In this document: in pieces, positions 1-6,161 of the stretch
How positions within the stretch are numbered: position 1 is the first letter of the stretch
How the letters are laid out: each line of letters starts with the position of its first letter
Assembly: GCA_905236445.1 (NCBI GenBank)
Contig: CAJOPQ010000142.1
Span: forward strand, 1-7,166
Direction of reading: 5' to 3'
DNA: 7,166 nt
Origin: an uncultured Clostridia bacterium
GTDB taxonomy: Bacteria > Bacillota > Clostridia > Christensenellales > UBA1242
Translations under genes and position numbers: made by a program
Notes under the pieces: generated by a model
Database searches by the model: none
What the model saw: the letters and a program-made list of their open reading frames with translations, nothing else
Told to the model about the DNA's origin: nothing

Positions 1-174
1 ATTCTTAGAATATAGCACAGTATCAGTATTGCCGTCTATTACACACATAGCCTTAGCTGGACTTGGTATATCAGTATTTGCTGACACTACCATTGATGTT
101 TTTGACAATAACATAAGAACAGCTGTCAGCAACATAAACATGATTAATATTTTACTTTTTATCGTTTTTGCCAT
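1..174 (-). CDS. D-alanyl-D-alanine carboxypeptidase (DacB/DacF type), N-terminal part only
   Basis: Only the first 58 codons are present; the gene runs off the low-coordinate edge. Residues 1-32 form a typical signal peptide: Lys3, Lys6 and Lys8, a hydrophobic core from about residue 9 to 23, and a Val-Ser-Ala cleavage site ending at residue 32. The mature N-terminus carries AKAMCVIDGNTDTVLYSKN, which matches the start of serine-type penicillin-binding carboxypeptidases (family S11: Ala-x-x-x-x-x-Asp, then V-L-Y-x-K-N). Members of this family trim the terminal D-Ala from peptidoglycan stem peptides outside the membrane; in spore-formers some act on cortex. The catalytic S-x-x-K would lie just past the edge and cannot be checked. 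The ATG at 174 overlaps the end of ytfJ by 23 bases and has GGAG 7 bases upstream, so translation is probably coupled to ytfJ. The family call is fairly sure; vegetative versus sporulation role is open. Confidence 0.8.
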   Translation of the reverse strand, partial: MAKTIKSKILIMFMLLTAVLMLLSKTSMVVSANTDIPSPAKAMCVIDGNTDTVLYSKN

Positions 175-544
175 TATTTTTCTCCATTTTATCTAATACT
201 TTTGTAATCACATTCTCAAGCGAATTAACTATATCATAGTATGGAATATTCTCACCAAGAGGGATATACCCCACCTTATCTGCTACAACATATAGCACTC
301 CTATAGGTGTATAAGTTATTCCTGTACCACTACCCCCTGCATAGTTTTCTACCTTTGCTCGTTTTGTTTTATCTCTGCCACTATCGCTTCCACCACTTAT
401 TAGCCCCATTATCATTTTGCAAATTGGAACAATTGTGACTATGTCACTTATCTTAATTGGTCTGCCAATTACCGTATCAATATCTAGAACTTCTTTCAAG
501 TTATTGATTGTACTGCTAATTAAATTTTCTATATTGTTTTCCAT
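152..544 (-). CDS. ytfJ: Spore protein GerW/YtfJ family
   Basis: A 130-residue cytoplasmic protein of the YtfJ family, known as GerW in Bacillus subtilis, where it is made in the forespore and affects germination; its biochemical activity is unknown. The family pattern is clear: an N-terminal helix (IENLISSTINNLKEVLDI), then DTVIGRPI, then a short strand ending in IVPICKM, a GGSDSG turn, AGGSGTGITYTPIGVLYV, and a hydrophilic C-terminal helix. Family members usually have a longer glycine/phenylalanine segment around the first GG; here the segment is lysine- and arginine-rich (about residues 53-61). I chose the ATG at 544 because homologues begin close to the IENL helix and AAAGAG precedes it at good spacing; the in-frame TTG at 562 has no ribosome binding site. 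The gene overlaps the upstream DUF2953 gene by 29 bases and the downstream carboxypeptidase by 23 bases. It is the best evidence here that the organism sporulates. Confidence 0.87.
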   Translation of the reverse strand: MENNIENLISSTINNLKEVLDIDTVIGRPIKISDIVTIVPICKMIMGLISGGSDSGRDKTKRAKVENYAGGSGTGITYTPIGVLYVVADKVGYIPLGENIPYYDIVNSLENVITKVLDKMEKNNGKNDKK

Positions 545-1085
545 ATACCACTCTTTTTTCAAAAATACTAAATATTAATGCCCATACAAAATCCATAAAA
601 CTTATGACTAATCTTAGGTCAAGCAACAAAACGACTTCTTTGTTATTATAGCCTGTTAGACAATTGGTAGTTATATCTGCCTGAGGTTGAACTTCTTTAA
701 TTCTAAATTTGATTGCGTTAGAAAGAACTATAAGTATTGCACTAGCAAGACTAGCGTGTGCTGGATTGTCTAATATGACAAAAGTTGTTACATCCATATA
801 ATCTAGATAGATTCTATGAGAAATATTTTTCTTTAATATATCAACAAACTCCAAATTTTTCTTTGTGAAAGCAAACTTAAATGGTTCCTTCTTTTTCTTT
901 TTTTTAGTGAAATTAAGTGCATTACCCTCTATCTTTAATTGAACATTTATTATAGGCAATTTGAACACTTTGATTGTTAAGTTTCCGTTATTAGAAGTAA
1001 CATCAAATTGAACATTAACATCTATAACAATACCTATTATAAAAATAAAACTTACAACTGCCAGTGTTATAATAAACCAATTCAT
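516..1085 (-). CDS. DUF2953 family membrane protein
   Basis: A 189-residue protein with an N-terminal membrane segment at about residues 3-23, a beta-rich soluble region (about 24-60), a run of six lysines at 61-66, and hydrophobic stretches at about 99-125 and 150-175. This architecture, together with its position directly before ytfJ, matches the DUF2953 family; B. subtilis has a similar gene (ytfI) next to ytfJ. Function is unknown; an accessory role in sporulation or the cell envelope is only inferred from neighbours. The glycine/aspartate signature often seen in the middle of the family is weak here (VILDNPAHASLASAILIVL), so the family call rests on layout and context as well as sequence. 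The ATG at 1085 lacks a recognisable Shine-Dalgarno sequence, which is odd beside the good sites of the chaperone genes. The 3' end overlaps ytfJ. Confidence 0.68.
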   Translation of the reverse strand: MNWFIITLAVVSFIFIIGIVIDVNVQFDVTSNNGNLTIKVFKLPIINVQLKIEGNALNFTKKKKKKEPFKFAFTKKNLEFVDILKKNISHRIYLDYMDVTTFVILDNPAHASLASAILIVLSNAIKFRIKEVQPQADITTNCLTGYNNKEVVLLLDLRLVISFMDFVWALIFSIFEKRVVYGKQYRKFN

Positions 1086-1105
1086 ACAAATAGTTTTTGC
1101 AAAGA

Positions 1106-1111
1106 ATTATA
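1106..1111 (-). promoter_or_regulatory. Candidate promoter -10 box for the DUF2953-ytfJ-dac unit
   Basis: A TATAAT hexamer lies 20 bases before the DUF2953 start and just after the T-tract of the dnaJ terminator. At normal spacing the -35 position falls inside that T-tract (ATTTTT), a poor match to TTGACA. Transcription would begin near 1099, giving a leader of about 14 bases, in keeping with the absent ribosome binding site. CATAGAAT at 1111-1118 overlaps it and loosely resembles -10 elements of sporulation sigma factors, but I see no convincing matching -35. In such AT-rich DNA the hexamer could occur by chance. Confidence 0.35.
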
Positions 1112-1120
1112 TTCTATGTA

Positions 1121-1161
1121 CAAAATAAAAAAATCTTCACGAAAATTTCTTCGTAAAGATT
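1121..1161 (-). terminator. Rho-independent terminator after dnaJ
   Basis: Read on the minus strand, the stem AATCTT-ACGAA/TTCGT-AAGATT has 11 base pairs with one internal mismatch and a six-base loop (1144-1149). It is followed at once by seven T, one A and four T (1133 down to 1122). It starts 10 bases after the dnaJ stop codon, so it closes the heat-shock operon. Confidence 0.9.
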
Positions 1162-1170
1162 CTCTTTGTA

Positions 1171-2319
1171 TTATAAGTTATCTACATCTTTAAGATATGC
1201 TTTGTATCTAGTGAAATTATTATCGCTCATACTAGCAATTAATTCATCTAACTTCTTCTTTTCCTCTCTACTCATAGACTTTGGACTCTCGGCAATGACA
1301 GTAATATATAGATTGCCATAAGCACTACGATTAAGATGTTTAATTCCTTTACCATTCAACTTGAATGTTGTATTGGATTGAGTCAGCTCTGGAACTTTAA
1401 GAGTAGTAGTGCCATCAACTAGAGGTATCTCTAGATTGCAACCTTTAAGCAACATATAGAATGGAATATAAACTTTTACTTTGATGTCATATCCATCTCT
1501 CTCGAACAATTTCTGCTCTTTGACATTAACAATGATGTGCAAGTCACCATTAGCTCCACCTCTAGCACCAGCATTACCAGCGCCTCTAACTGTTATTACC
1601 TGATGATTTTCTATACCAGCAGGAATATTTATAGAAACAGTTTTGTTGACTTTCTTAGAGCCACTTCCACCACACTCTGTACATTTAACTCTAATAGTTT
1701 TGCCAGTACCATTACAGTCCTTACATATTCCTTGTCTAACCATACGGCCAAACAAAGTAGTCTCGGTATAAGACACAACACCACTACCCTTACAAGTATT
1801 ACATGTTGTGTATTCCGTGCCACCTTTAGCGCCAGTTCCTTTACATGCAGAACAAGTATCGACTCTTGTGATATTGATATCTTTCTTGCAACCAAGTGCT
1901 GCCTCTTTGAATGTAAGTGTTATTTGCACTTGAACATCTTGACCTTTGATTGCAGTAGCTGATCCAGATGAAGATCTAGAACCAAACCCACTACCAAACA
2001 TATTAAATATATCATCGAAGTTGAATTCGCTAAAATTGCCTGAAGAACTGAATCCACTAAATCCACTTCCACCAGCTCCACCACCAAAGAAGTTAGCGCC
2101 ATTTGGATCGCCATATTGGTCATAATTACTTCTCTTGGTCTTGTCAGACAAAACTTCATAAGCCTCATTCACTTCTTTAAATTTCTCAGGTGCATCGGCA
2201 TCTTTGTTAATATCTGGATGATATTTTTTTGCCATTTTCCTATATGCCGACTTAATTTCGTCGTCAGTTGCGTTCTTATCTACACCCAATGTCTCATAAT
2301 AATTCTTATTTGCTGCCAT
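1171..2319 (-). CDS. dnaJ: Chaperone protein DnaJ (Hsp40)
   Basis: A 382-residue, full-length type I DnaJ, the cytoplasmic co-chaperone that binds unfolded protein, hands it to DnaK and stimulates DnaK ATPase. The J domain covers about residues 5-70 with the HPD motif at 34-36. A Gly/Phe/Ser-rich linker follows (about 77-120), ending near FDDIFNMFG. The zinc-binding domain has all four CxxCxGxG repeats intact, with Cys pairs at 156/159, 173/176, 199/202 and 213/216. The C-terminal substrate-binding domains cover about 225-350, including the GDLHIIVNV and GNLYITV strands. The ATG at 2319 has AAGGA six bases upstream. It is the last gene of the hrcA operon, 94 bases after dnaK, and is followed directly by a terminator. 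A stem-loop in the dnaK-dnaJ gap may lower its expression relative to dnaK. No unusual residues were seen. Confidence 0.98.
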   Translation of the reverse strand: MAANKNYYETLGVDKNATDDEIKSAYRKMAKKYHPDINKDADAPEKFKEVNEAYEVLSDKTKRSNYDQYGDPNGANFFGGGAGGSGFSGFSSSGNFSEFNFDDIFNMFGSGFGSRSSSGSATAIKGQDVQVQITLTFKEAALGCKKDINITRVDTCSACKGTGAKGGTEYTTCNTCKGSGVVSYTETTLFGRMVRQGICKDCNGTGKTIRVKCTECGGSGSKKVNKTVSINIPAGIENHQVITVRGAGNAGARGGANGDLHIIVNVKEQKLFERDGYDIKVKVYIPFYMLLKGCNLEIPLVDGTTTLKVPELTQSNTTFKLNGKGIKHLNRSAYGNLYITVIAESPKSMSREEKKKLDELIASMSDNNFTRYKAYLKDVDNL

Positions 2320-2350
2320 TACTTTTCCTTTTATAATATAGAATTATTTT

Positions 2351-2396
2351 AAAAAAACCATATGCTTAAGCACGACAAATGTGTCATGCTTAAGCA
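2351..2396 (-). terminator. Stem-loop between dnaK and dnaJ, possible attenuator or partial terminator
   Basis: The arms TGCTTAAGCA at 2363-2372 and 2387-2396 pair perfectly over ten bases; after one mismatch the inner GACA/TGTC adds four pairs, closed by a four-base loop. On the minus strand seven T residues follow (2357-2351), but five bases (TATGG) separate them from the stem, so termination is probably incomplete. It could instead protect the 3' end of a processed hrcA-grpE-dnaK message. The hairpin itself is certain as sequence; its role is inference. Confidence 0.6.
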
Positions 2397-2413
2397 AAAG
2401 TTGTATTATTTAA

Positions 2414-4240
2414 TTAATTTTTTGGATCTTCAACAATTACATCGTCTGGATTAACAGTCTCTGTATTGCCATCTGCATTCTCAGCTGTACTTGCAGCTGC
2501 TGCAGCTTGTTGATATAGCTTAGTTATAATAGGCTCATTTTCTTTGCTAAGAGTATCAATTGCCTGTCTAATAACTTCAACATCATCTGACTTGAAGTCT
2601 TCCTTAGCTTTCTCTATTGCCTTTTCTAGTTTTTCTTTGTCCTCTGCAGAAATCTTGTCACCATTATCTTTCAACATCTTTTCAATTGCAAATACTAGAT
2701 TATCTGCGTCATTTCTAGTTTGTACTAATTCTTTTCTCTTCTTATCTTCTTCTGCATGTGCTTCTGCCTCTTTAACTGCCTTGTCGATATCTGCCTCGTT
2801 AAGATTAGAAGAAGCTGTAATAGTAATACTTTGAGCTTTATTAGTACCTAGGTCTTTAGCGCTTACTGATACAATACCATTAGCATCAATATCGAATGTA
2901 ACTTCGATTTGTGGTACGCCTCTTGGTGCTGGTGGAATATCATTTAATTGGAATCTTCCAAGAGTTTTGTTGTCTGCTGCAAACTCTCTCTCACCTTGCA
3001 AAACATGAATATCAACACCTGGTTGATTATCAACAGCTGTAGAGAATACTTGACTCTTCTTAGTAGGAATAGTTGTATTTCTCTCGATTAATTTAGTAAA
3101 TACACCACCCAATGTCTCAATTCCTAGAGAAAGTGGAGTTACATCTAGCAAAAGTACATCTTTTACATCACCAGCAAGTACACCACCTTGAATAGCAGCA
3201 CCCAATGCTACACATTCATCTGGATTAATACCCTTAAATGGCTCTTTGCCAGTCTCTTTCTTAACTGCAGCAACTACTGCTGGAATTCTAGTAGATCCAC
3301 CAACAAGAAGAACTTTGTCAATGTTAGAATAAGAAAGTTTTGCATCTTTCAATACTGTCTGCATCTTTTTAATAGTTTTCTCTACTAGATATTCTGTTAT
3401 AGAATCAAATTTAGCACGAGTTAGATCATATTCTAAGTGCTTTGGGCCAGTTGCATCTGCAGTAATAAATGGTAAGTTAATTGTAGTCTTAGTTGTTGCA
3501 GATAGATCAATTTTTGCCTTCTCTGCAGCTTCTTTCAATCTCTGCATTGCAAGTTTGTCGCCAGATAGATCGATACCATTTTTGCTCTTGAAGTCTTCTA
3601 GCAATAATTTAATAATCTCGTTATCGAAATCATCGCCACCTAGCAAGTTATCACCAGCAGTTGCAAGTACTTCAAATACGCCATCACCTATTTCAAGCAA
3701 TGAAACATCGAATGTACCACCACCTAGATCATATACAAGTATCTTTTGATTTTTATTTTCAGCTTTGTCTAGTCCATATGCCAAAGATGCTGCTGTAGGT
3801 TCGTTAATTATTCTAAGAACTTCTAGACCTGCAATCTTACCTGCATCTTTAGTTGCTTGTCTTTGGCTATCAGAGAAGTAAGCAGGAACAGTTATAACTG
3901 CTTGACTAACTTTTTCTCCCAAATATGCTTCTGCATCATTTTTTAACTTTGTTAAGATCATAGCAGAAATTTCTTGTGGAGTGTAGGCTTTGCCATCGAT
4001 TGTAACTTTCTTAGTTGTACCCATATCTCTCTTAATAGAGATAATAGTCTTTTCTGGATTTGCAACAGCTTGACGCTTAGCAACTTGACCTACTAATCTT
4101 TCACCATCTTTGTTAAATCCTACTACACTAGGTGTTGTTCTATCTCCTTCAGCATTAGGGATAACAACGGCCTCTCCTCCTTCCATTACTGCTACACAAC
4201 TATTTGTTGTACCTAAGTCAATTCCTATAATTTTACTCAT
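2414..4240 (-). CDS. dnaK: Chaperone protein DnaK (Hsp70)
   Basis: A 608-residue Hsp70, the ATP-driven chaperone of the cytoplasm. The actin-like ATPase domain (about 1-360) has the phosphate-1 loop IGIDLGTTNSCVAV, Lys70, the NEPTAASLAYG motif with Glu147, the DLGGGTFDVS motif with Asp171 and Thr176, and LLVGGSTRIP at 311-320. These correspond to the E. coli catalytic residues K70, E171, D194 and T199. The segment of about two dozen residues present in the first quadrant of proteobacterial DnaK is missing, as is normal in Gram-positive bacteria. The hydrophobic linker DVLLLDVTPLSLG (361-373) leads to the peptide-binding domain and a charged helical lid (about 480-578). The tail is alanine-rich (579-583) and ends in PDDVIVEDPKN, without the usual D-A-D-Y-E-E-V-x-D-type ending. 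The ATG at 4240 has AAGGAG nine bases upstream. It lies third in the operon, 63 bases after grpE. Confidence 0.99.
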   Translation of the reverse strand: MSKIIGIDLGTTNSCVAVMEGGEAVVIPNAEGDRTTPSVVGFNKDGERLVGQVAKRQAVANPEKTIISIKRDMGTTKKVTIDGKAYTPQEISAMILTKLKNDAEAYLGEKVSQAVITVPAYFSDSQRQATKDAGKIAGLEVLRIINEPTAASLAYGLDKAENKNQKILVYDLGGGTFDVSLLEIGDGVFEVLATAGDNLLGGDDFDNEIIKLLLEDFKSKNGIDLSGDKLAMQRLKEAAEKAKIDLSATTKTTINLPFITADATGPKHLEYDLTRAKFDSITEYLVEKTIKKMQTVLKDAKLSYSNIDKVLLVGGSTRIPAVVAAVKKETGKEPFKGINPDECVALGAAIQGGVLAGDVKDVLLLDVTPLSLGIETLGGVFTKLIERNTTIPTKKSQVFSTAVDNQPGVDIHVLQGEREFAADNKTLGRFQLNDIPPAPRGVPQIEVTFDIDANGIVSVSAKDLGTNKAQSITITASSNLNEADIDKAVKEAEAHAEEDKKRKELVQTRNDADNLVFAIEKMLKDNGDKISAEDKEKLEKAIEKAKEDFKSDDVEVIRQAIDTLSKENEPIITKLYQQAAAAASTAENADGNTETVNPDDVIVEDPKN

Positions 4241-4303
4241 AATTTAATACTCCTTATTTTTTAAAATTTTAATTTTCCTTTTTTCATTACTACCACTACA
4301 TTG

Positions 4304-4831
4304 CTAGTCTAATTTATTAACTTTTACAGTCGAATGTCTTATGACTTTGCCTGATAATGTAAACCCTGCTTGATATTCCTCTAAGATTGTTTCATTAGGA
4401 TACGCCTCATCTTTCCCTACTAGGACTGCATTATGATAATTTGGATCAAAAATTTTGCCTAAACAATCAATTTTTTCTACATTCAATTCTTCTAGAGCTG
4501 ACATTAATTGATTATATATCAAGTCAACACCACTTAACACAGCCGCATCTGTTATATTACTTCTTGCTTGATTGAAACTATCAATTACAGGCAAGATTTT
4601 CGTAACAGCACTTGCAACTCCATTATTGTAACTGGTAGTCGATAAATCTGCATTTCGTTTCTTATAATTTTCGAACTCTGCCTTGATTCTTTGTGCTAAC
4701 TCCAAGTATTCAGATGCTTTATCTTCTTCAATAACAACTTCTTGTGACTGCTCTGTATCAACTGTGTCAATTTTACCGTTTTCTTTATCTTTTTCTTCTA
4801 CTTTATCTTTTTCTTCATTCTTTTCTTTCAT
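4304..4831 (-). CDS. grpE: Nucleotide exchange factor GrpE
   Basis: A 175-residue GrpE, the homodimeric factor that drives ADP release from DnaK. Residues 1-40 are a highly charged Lys/Glu/Asp tail. A long helix follows (about 40-115) with AEFENYKKRNADL and ILPVIDSFNQA, matching the conserved N-Y-x-K-R and L-P-V-x-D positions. The C-terminal beta domain has LEELNVEKID, then GKIFDPNYHNAV (125-136), then YQAGFTLSGKVIRHSTVKV. In most GrpE proteins the last motif reads R-P-A-x-V-x-V; here the proline is His166, a mild departure. The ATG at 4831 lies three bases after the hrcA stop, and its ribosome binding site (GGGAG) is within the last hrcA codons, so translation is probably coupled. Length and motif order are normal, and the gene order hrcA-grpE-dnaK supports the call. 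Confidence 0.96.
   Translation of the reverse strand: MKEKNEEKDKVEEKDKENGKIDTVDTEQSQEVVIEEDKASEYLELAQRIKAEFENYKKRNADLSTTSYNNGVASAVTKILPVIDSFNQARSNITDAAVLSGVDLIYNQLMSALEELNVEKIDCLGKIFDPNYHNAVLVGKDEAYPNETILEEYQAGFTLSGKVIRHSTVKVNKLD
4783..4816 (-). repeat. Short tandem repeat in the 5' end of grpE
   Basis: Two identical 16-base copies lie at 4783-4798 and 4801-4816, with an 18-base period. They encode two copies of Glu-Glu-Lys-Asp-Lys in the charged N-terminal tail. Because the period is a multiple of three, gain or loss of a unit would keep the reading frame. This looks like simple slippage in a tolerant region. Confidence 0.75.
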
Positions 4832-4834
4832 TCG

Positions 4835-5899
4835 CTACTCTCCCTTCTTAGAGTCTTCATTAATCTCATCGGTTATAAATTTTAATACCGAAGCAATCCT
4901 TGCATAATCCATTCGCTCTGGTCCAACCACACCAATACTAGCCACTATTCCATCTGACAAACTATAGTTGGCTTTTATAATGCTGTACTCGTTAAATTCT
5001 TCACTATTGTTCTCATCACCTATTGAGAACACAACCTCACTATTATCAGCACTCTCAATATTATCCATAATCTTTATTATTTCATCTTTGTTTTCTATGG
5101 TATTTAAGAATTTCTTTGCCGAGTCTATGTCTTTGTATTCTGGACCGTTAAGAAGCTTACTTGTATTGCCACTCTTGTAAGCACTTGTTTTGTTTTTTGC
5201 AAAGTCTTTTAGTACTTCCGTTAGACTGAAAAACAATTCTTGAAAATATGATAATTCTTGCTTAAACATCTGCCTGTAGTCAGCATAGTTATCTATCACT
5301 TCATTTATCTTCTTGTTTGCCAAACGCGTAGTAAGGAATTTAGATGCATCTTTGCAATTTTCCTCAGATATTTCTTTCTTTAGTGGAATCGTGTTGTTAA
5401 TAATTCCTGCATTGGTTTTGATCAACATCAATGCCTCACCAGTTATAATTGGTATAACATTGACCGCCTCAATTGTAAGAGATTTGTAATTAGATAGTTG
5501 CACAAATGTAGGATATTCTATAACCTCACTAACCCTTTGCGCCAATGTATCCAACAATTCCTGCAAGTTGGTTGTTCTGATCTTAAACTTTTCTTCAACT
5601 TTCGCAATATTGGCTACATTAATTGCATCATTTTGCAAAATTGTATCTACATAGAACCTATACGCTTTAGTCGTTGGTACTCTGCCTCCACTAGTGTACA
5701 ACTGACGCAAATACCCCATTTCCTCCAACGCATTCAATTCGTTTCTAAGCGTTGCACTTGACAAAGTTGAGAAAATATTGTTTTGCACCCTCTCGCTAGT
5801 TATTGGCGAAGCATTATCTATGTAATTTTCTACCGCATTAAGAAGTAACTGTGTTTTTCGCTCATTTAATTTGAACTCTGCTATCTCTTTTTCTTTCAC
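4835..5899 (-). CDS. hrcA: Heat-inducible transcription repressor HrcA
   Basis: A 354-residue HrcA, the dimeric repressor that binds CIRCE and whose folding is maintained by GroEL in the species studied. The N-terminal winged helix-turn-helix covers about residues 11-75: NERKTQLLLNAVENYI, then LSSATLRNELNALEEMGYL, the most conserved part of the family. RVPTTKAYRFYVDTIL (73-88) follows, matching the usual G-R-x-P-T-x-x-G-Y-R-x-Y-V pattern with Ala in place of the Gly. The GAF-like central and dimer domain includes NTSKLLNGPEYKDID (245-259). The C-terminus carries IGVVGPERMDYARI (322-335), the conserved G-P-x-R-M-x-Y signature. The start is GTG at 5899, chosen because AAAGGTGAT precedes it at ideal spacing and the conserved domain begins right after; no ATG lies nearby in frame. 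It is first in the operon, directly behind a CIRCE element that it must regulate, so it is self-repressed. Confidence 0.97.
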   Translation of the reverse strand: MKEKEIAEFKLNERKTQLLLNAVENYIDNASPITSERVQNNIFSTLSSATLRNELNALEEMGYLRQLYTSGGRVPTTKAYRFYVDTILQNDAINVANIAKVEEKFKIRTTNLQELLDTLAQRVSEVIEYPTFVQLSNYKSLTIEAVNVIPIITGEALMLIKTNAGIINNTIPLKKEISEENCKDASKFLTTRLANKKINEVIDNYADYRQMFKQELSYFQELFFSLTEVLKDFAKNKTSAYKSGNTSKLLNGPEYKDIDSAKKFLNTIENKDEIIKIMDNIESADNSEVVFSIGDENNSEEFNEYSIIKANYSLSDGIVASIGVVGPERMDYARIASVLKFITDEINEDSKKGE

Positions 5900-5901
5900 T
5901 T

Positions 5902-5910
5902 ATCACCTTT
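5902..5910 (-). promoter_or_regulatory. Ribosome binding site that fixes the GTG start of hrcA
   Basis: AAAGGTGAT matches the anti-Shine-Dalgarno complement AAGGAGGTGATC in two parts and sits two bases before GTG (core AAAGG six bases away). It supports a GTG start where no ATG is available. Confidence 0.8.
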
Positions 5911-5934
5911 CTTAGCAATTAGTTTTTTAATTTG

Positions 5935-5961
5935 TTAGCACTCTCTACTTTCAAGTGCTAG
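5935..5961 (-). promoter_or_regulatory. CIRCE operator (HrcA binding site)
   Basis: On the minus strand the sequence is CTAGCACTT, nine bases, GAGTGCTAA. The downstream arm matches the CIRCE consensus perfectly; the upstream arm differs from TTAGCACTC at its first and last bases only. The spacer has the standard length of nine. Symmetry continues three bases outward on both sides (TTG/CAA). The operator begins at the expected transcription start, so HrcA bound here would block initiation, and the element would also be in the mRNA leader. Confidence 0.95.
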
Positions 5962-5965
5962 CAAT

Positions 5966-5994
5966 ATTATATGAATATTGTAGCCCAATGTCAA
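5966..5994 (-). promoter_or_regulatory. Consensus sigma-A promoter of the hrcA-grpE-dnaK-dnaJ operon
   Basis: A perfect TTGACA (5994-5989) and a perfect TATAAT (5971-5966) are separated by exactly 17 bases. Upstream, from about 5995 to 6045, are A- and T-tracts that could act as an UP element. The predicted start is near 5959, at the edge of CIRCE, giving a leader of about 60 bases. A promoter this strong fits control by repression rather than by an alternative sigma factor. Confidence 0.94.
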
Positions 5995-6096
5995 CCGTTT
6001 TATGACAAATTTTATAAAATTTTTTAATTTTTTTTAGCAATTCTTTATTTCATATATCTTATATAAATAAAAGTATTGTTAGGATAAAGAATCAAT

Positions 6097-6133
6097 AAAA
6101 AAAAGTCTTATACAACTTCAAGCTATATAAGAC
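6097..6133 (-). terminator. Rho-independent terminator after the alcohol dehydrogenase gene
   Basis: On the minus strand, GTCTTATA (6133-6126) pairs with TATAAGAC (6112-6105) over eight bases with a 13-base loop, followed by eight uninterrupted T residues (6104-6097). It lies 28 bases after the stop codon and isolates the heat-shock operon from upstream transcription. The stem is AT-rich, so it is of moderate stability. Confidence 0.85.
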
Positions 6134-6161
6134 ACTTTTCTATAATTTTAAAATAATACAG

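Noticed and set aside
545..562. Upstream TTG start for ytfJ adding six residues
   Set aside because: There is no ribosome binding site before the TTG, while the ATG at 544 has AAAGAG at good spacing and matches the usual family N-terminus.
1537..1962. 141-codon open frame on the plus strand inside dnaJ
   Set aside because: It is antisense to the conserved zinc-finger and C-terminal regions of dnaJ; its Ser/Thr/Cys-rich product resembles no family and reflects the codon bias of the real gene.
2320..2362. Separate promoter for dnaJ (TATATTATAA at about 2331-2340)
   Set aside because: The AT-rich hexamers overlap the ribosome binding region, and no -35 box lies at a usable distance.
4261..4287. 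Eight-codon open frame (MKKGKLKF) between grpE and dnaK
   Set aside because: It is lysine-rich as expected by chance in A-rich DNA, has only a weak upstream GTGG, and dnaK has its own strong ribosome binding site, so a leader peptide is not supported.
6000..6096. AT-rich stretch between the alcohol dehydrogenase terminator and the hrcA promoter, checked for an RNA gene or riboswitch
   Set aside because: It contains only A- and T-tracts without stable hairpins; the best reading is an UP element and spacer.
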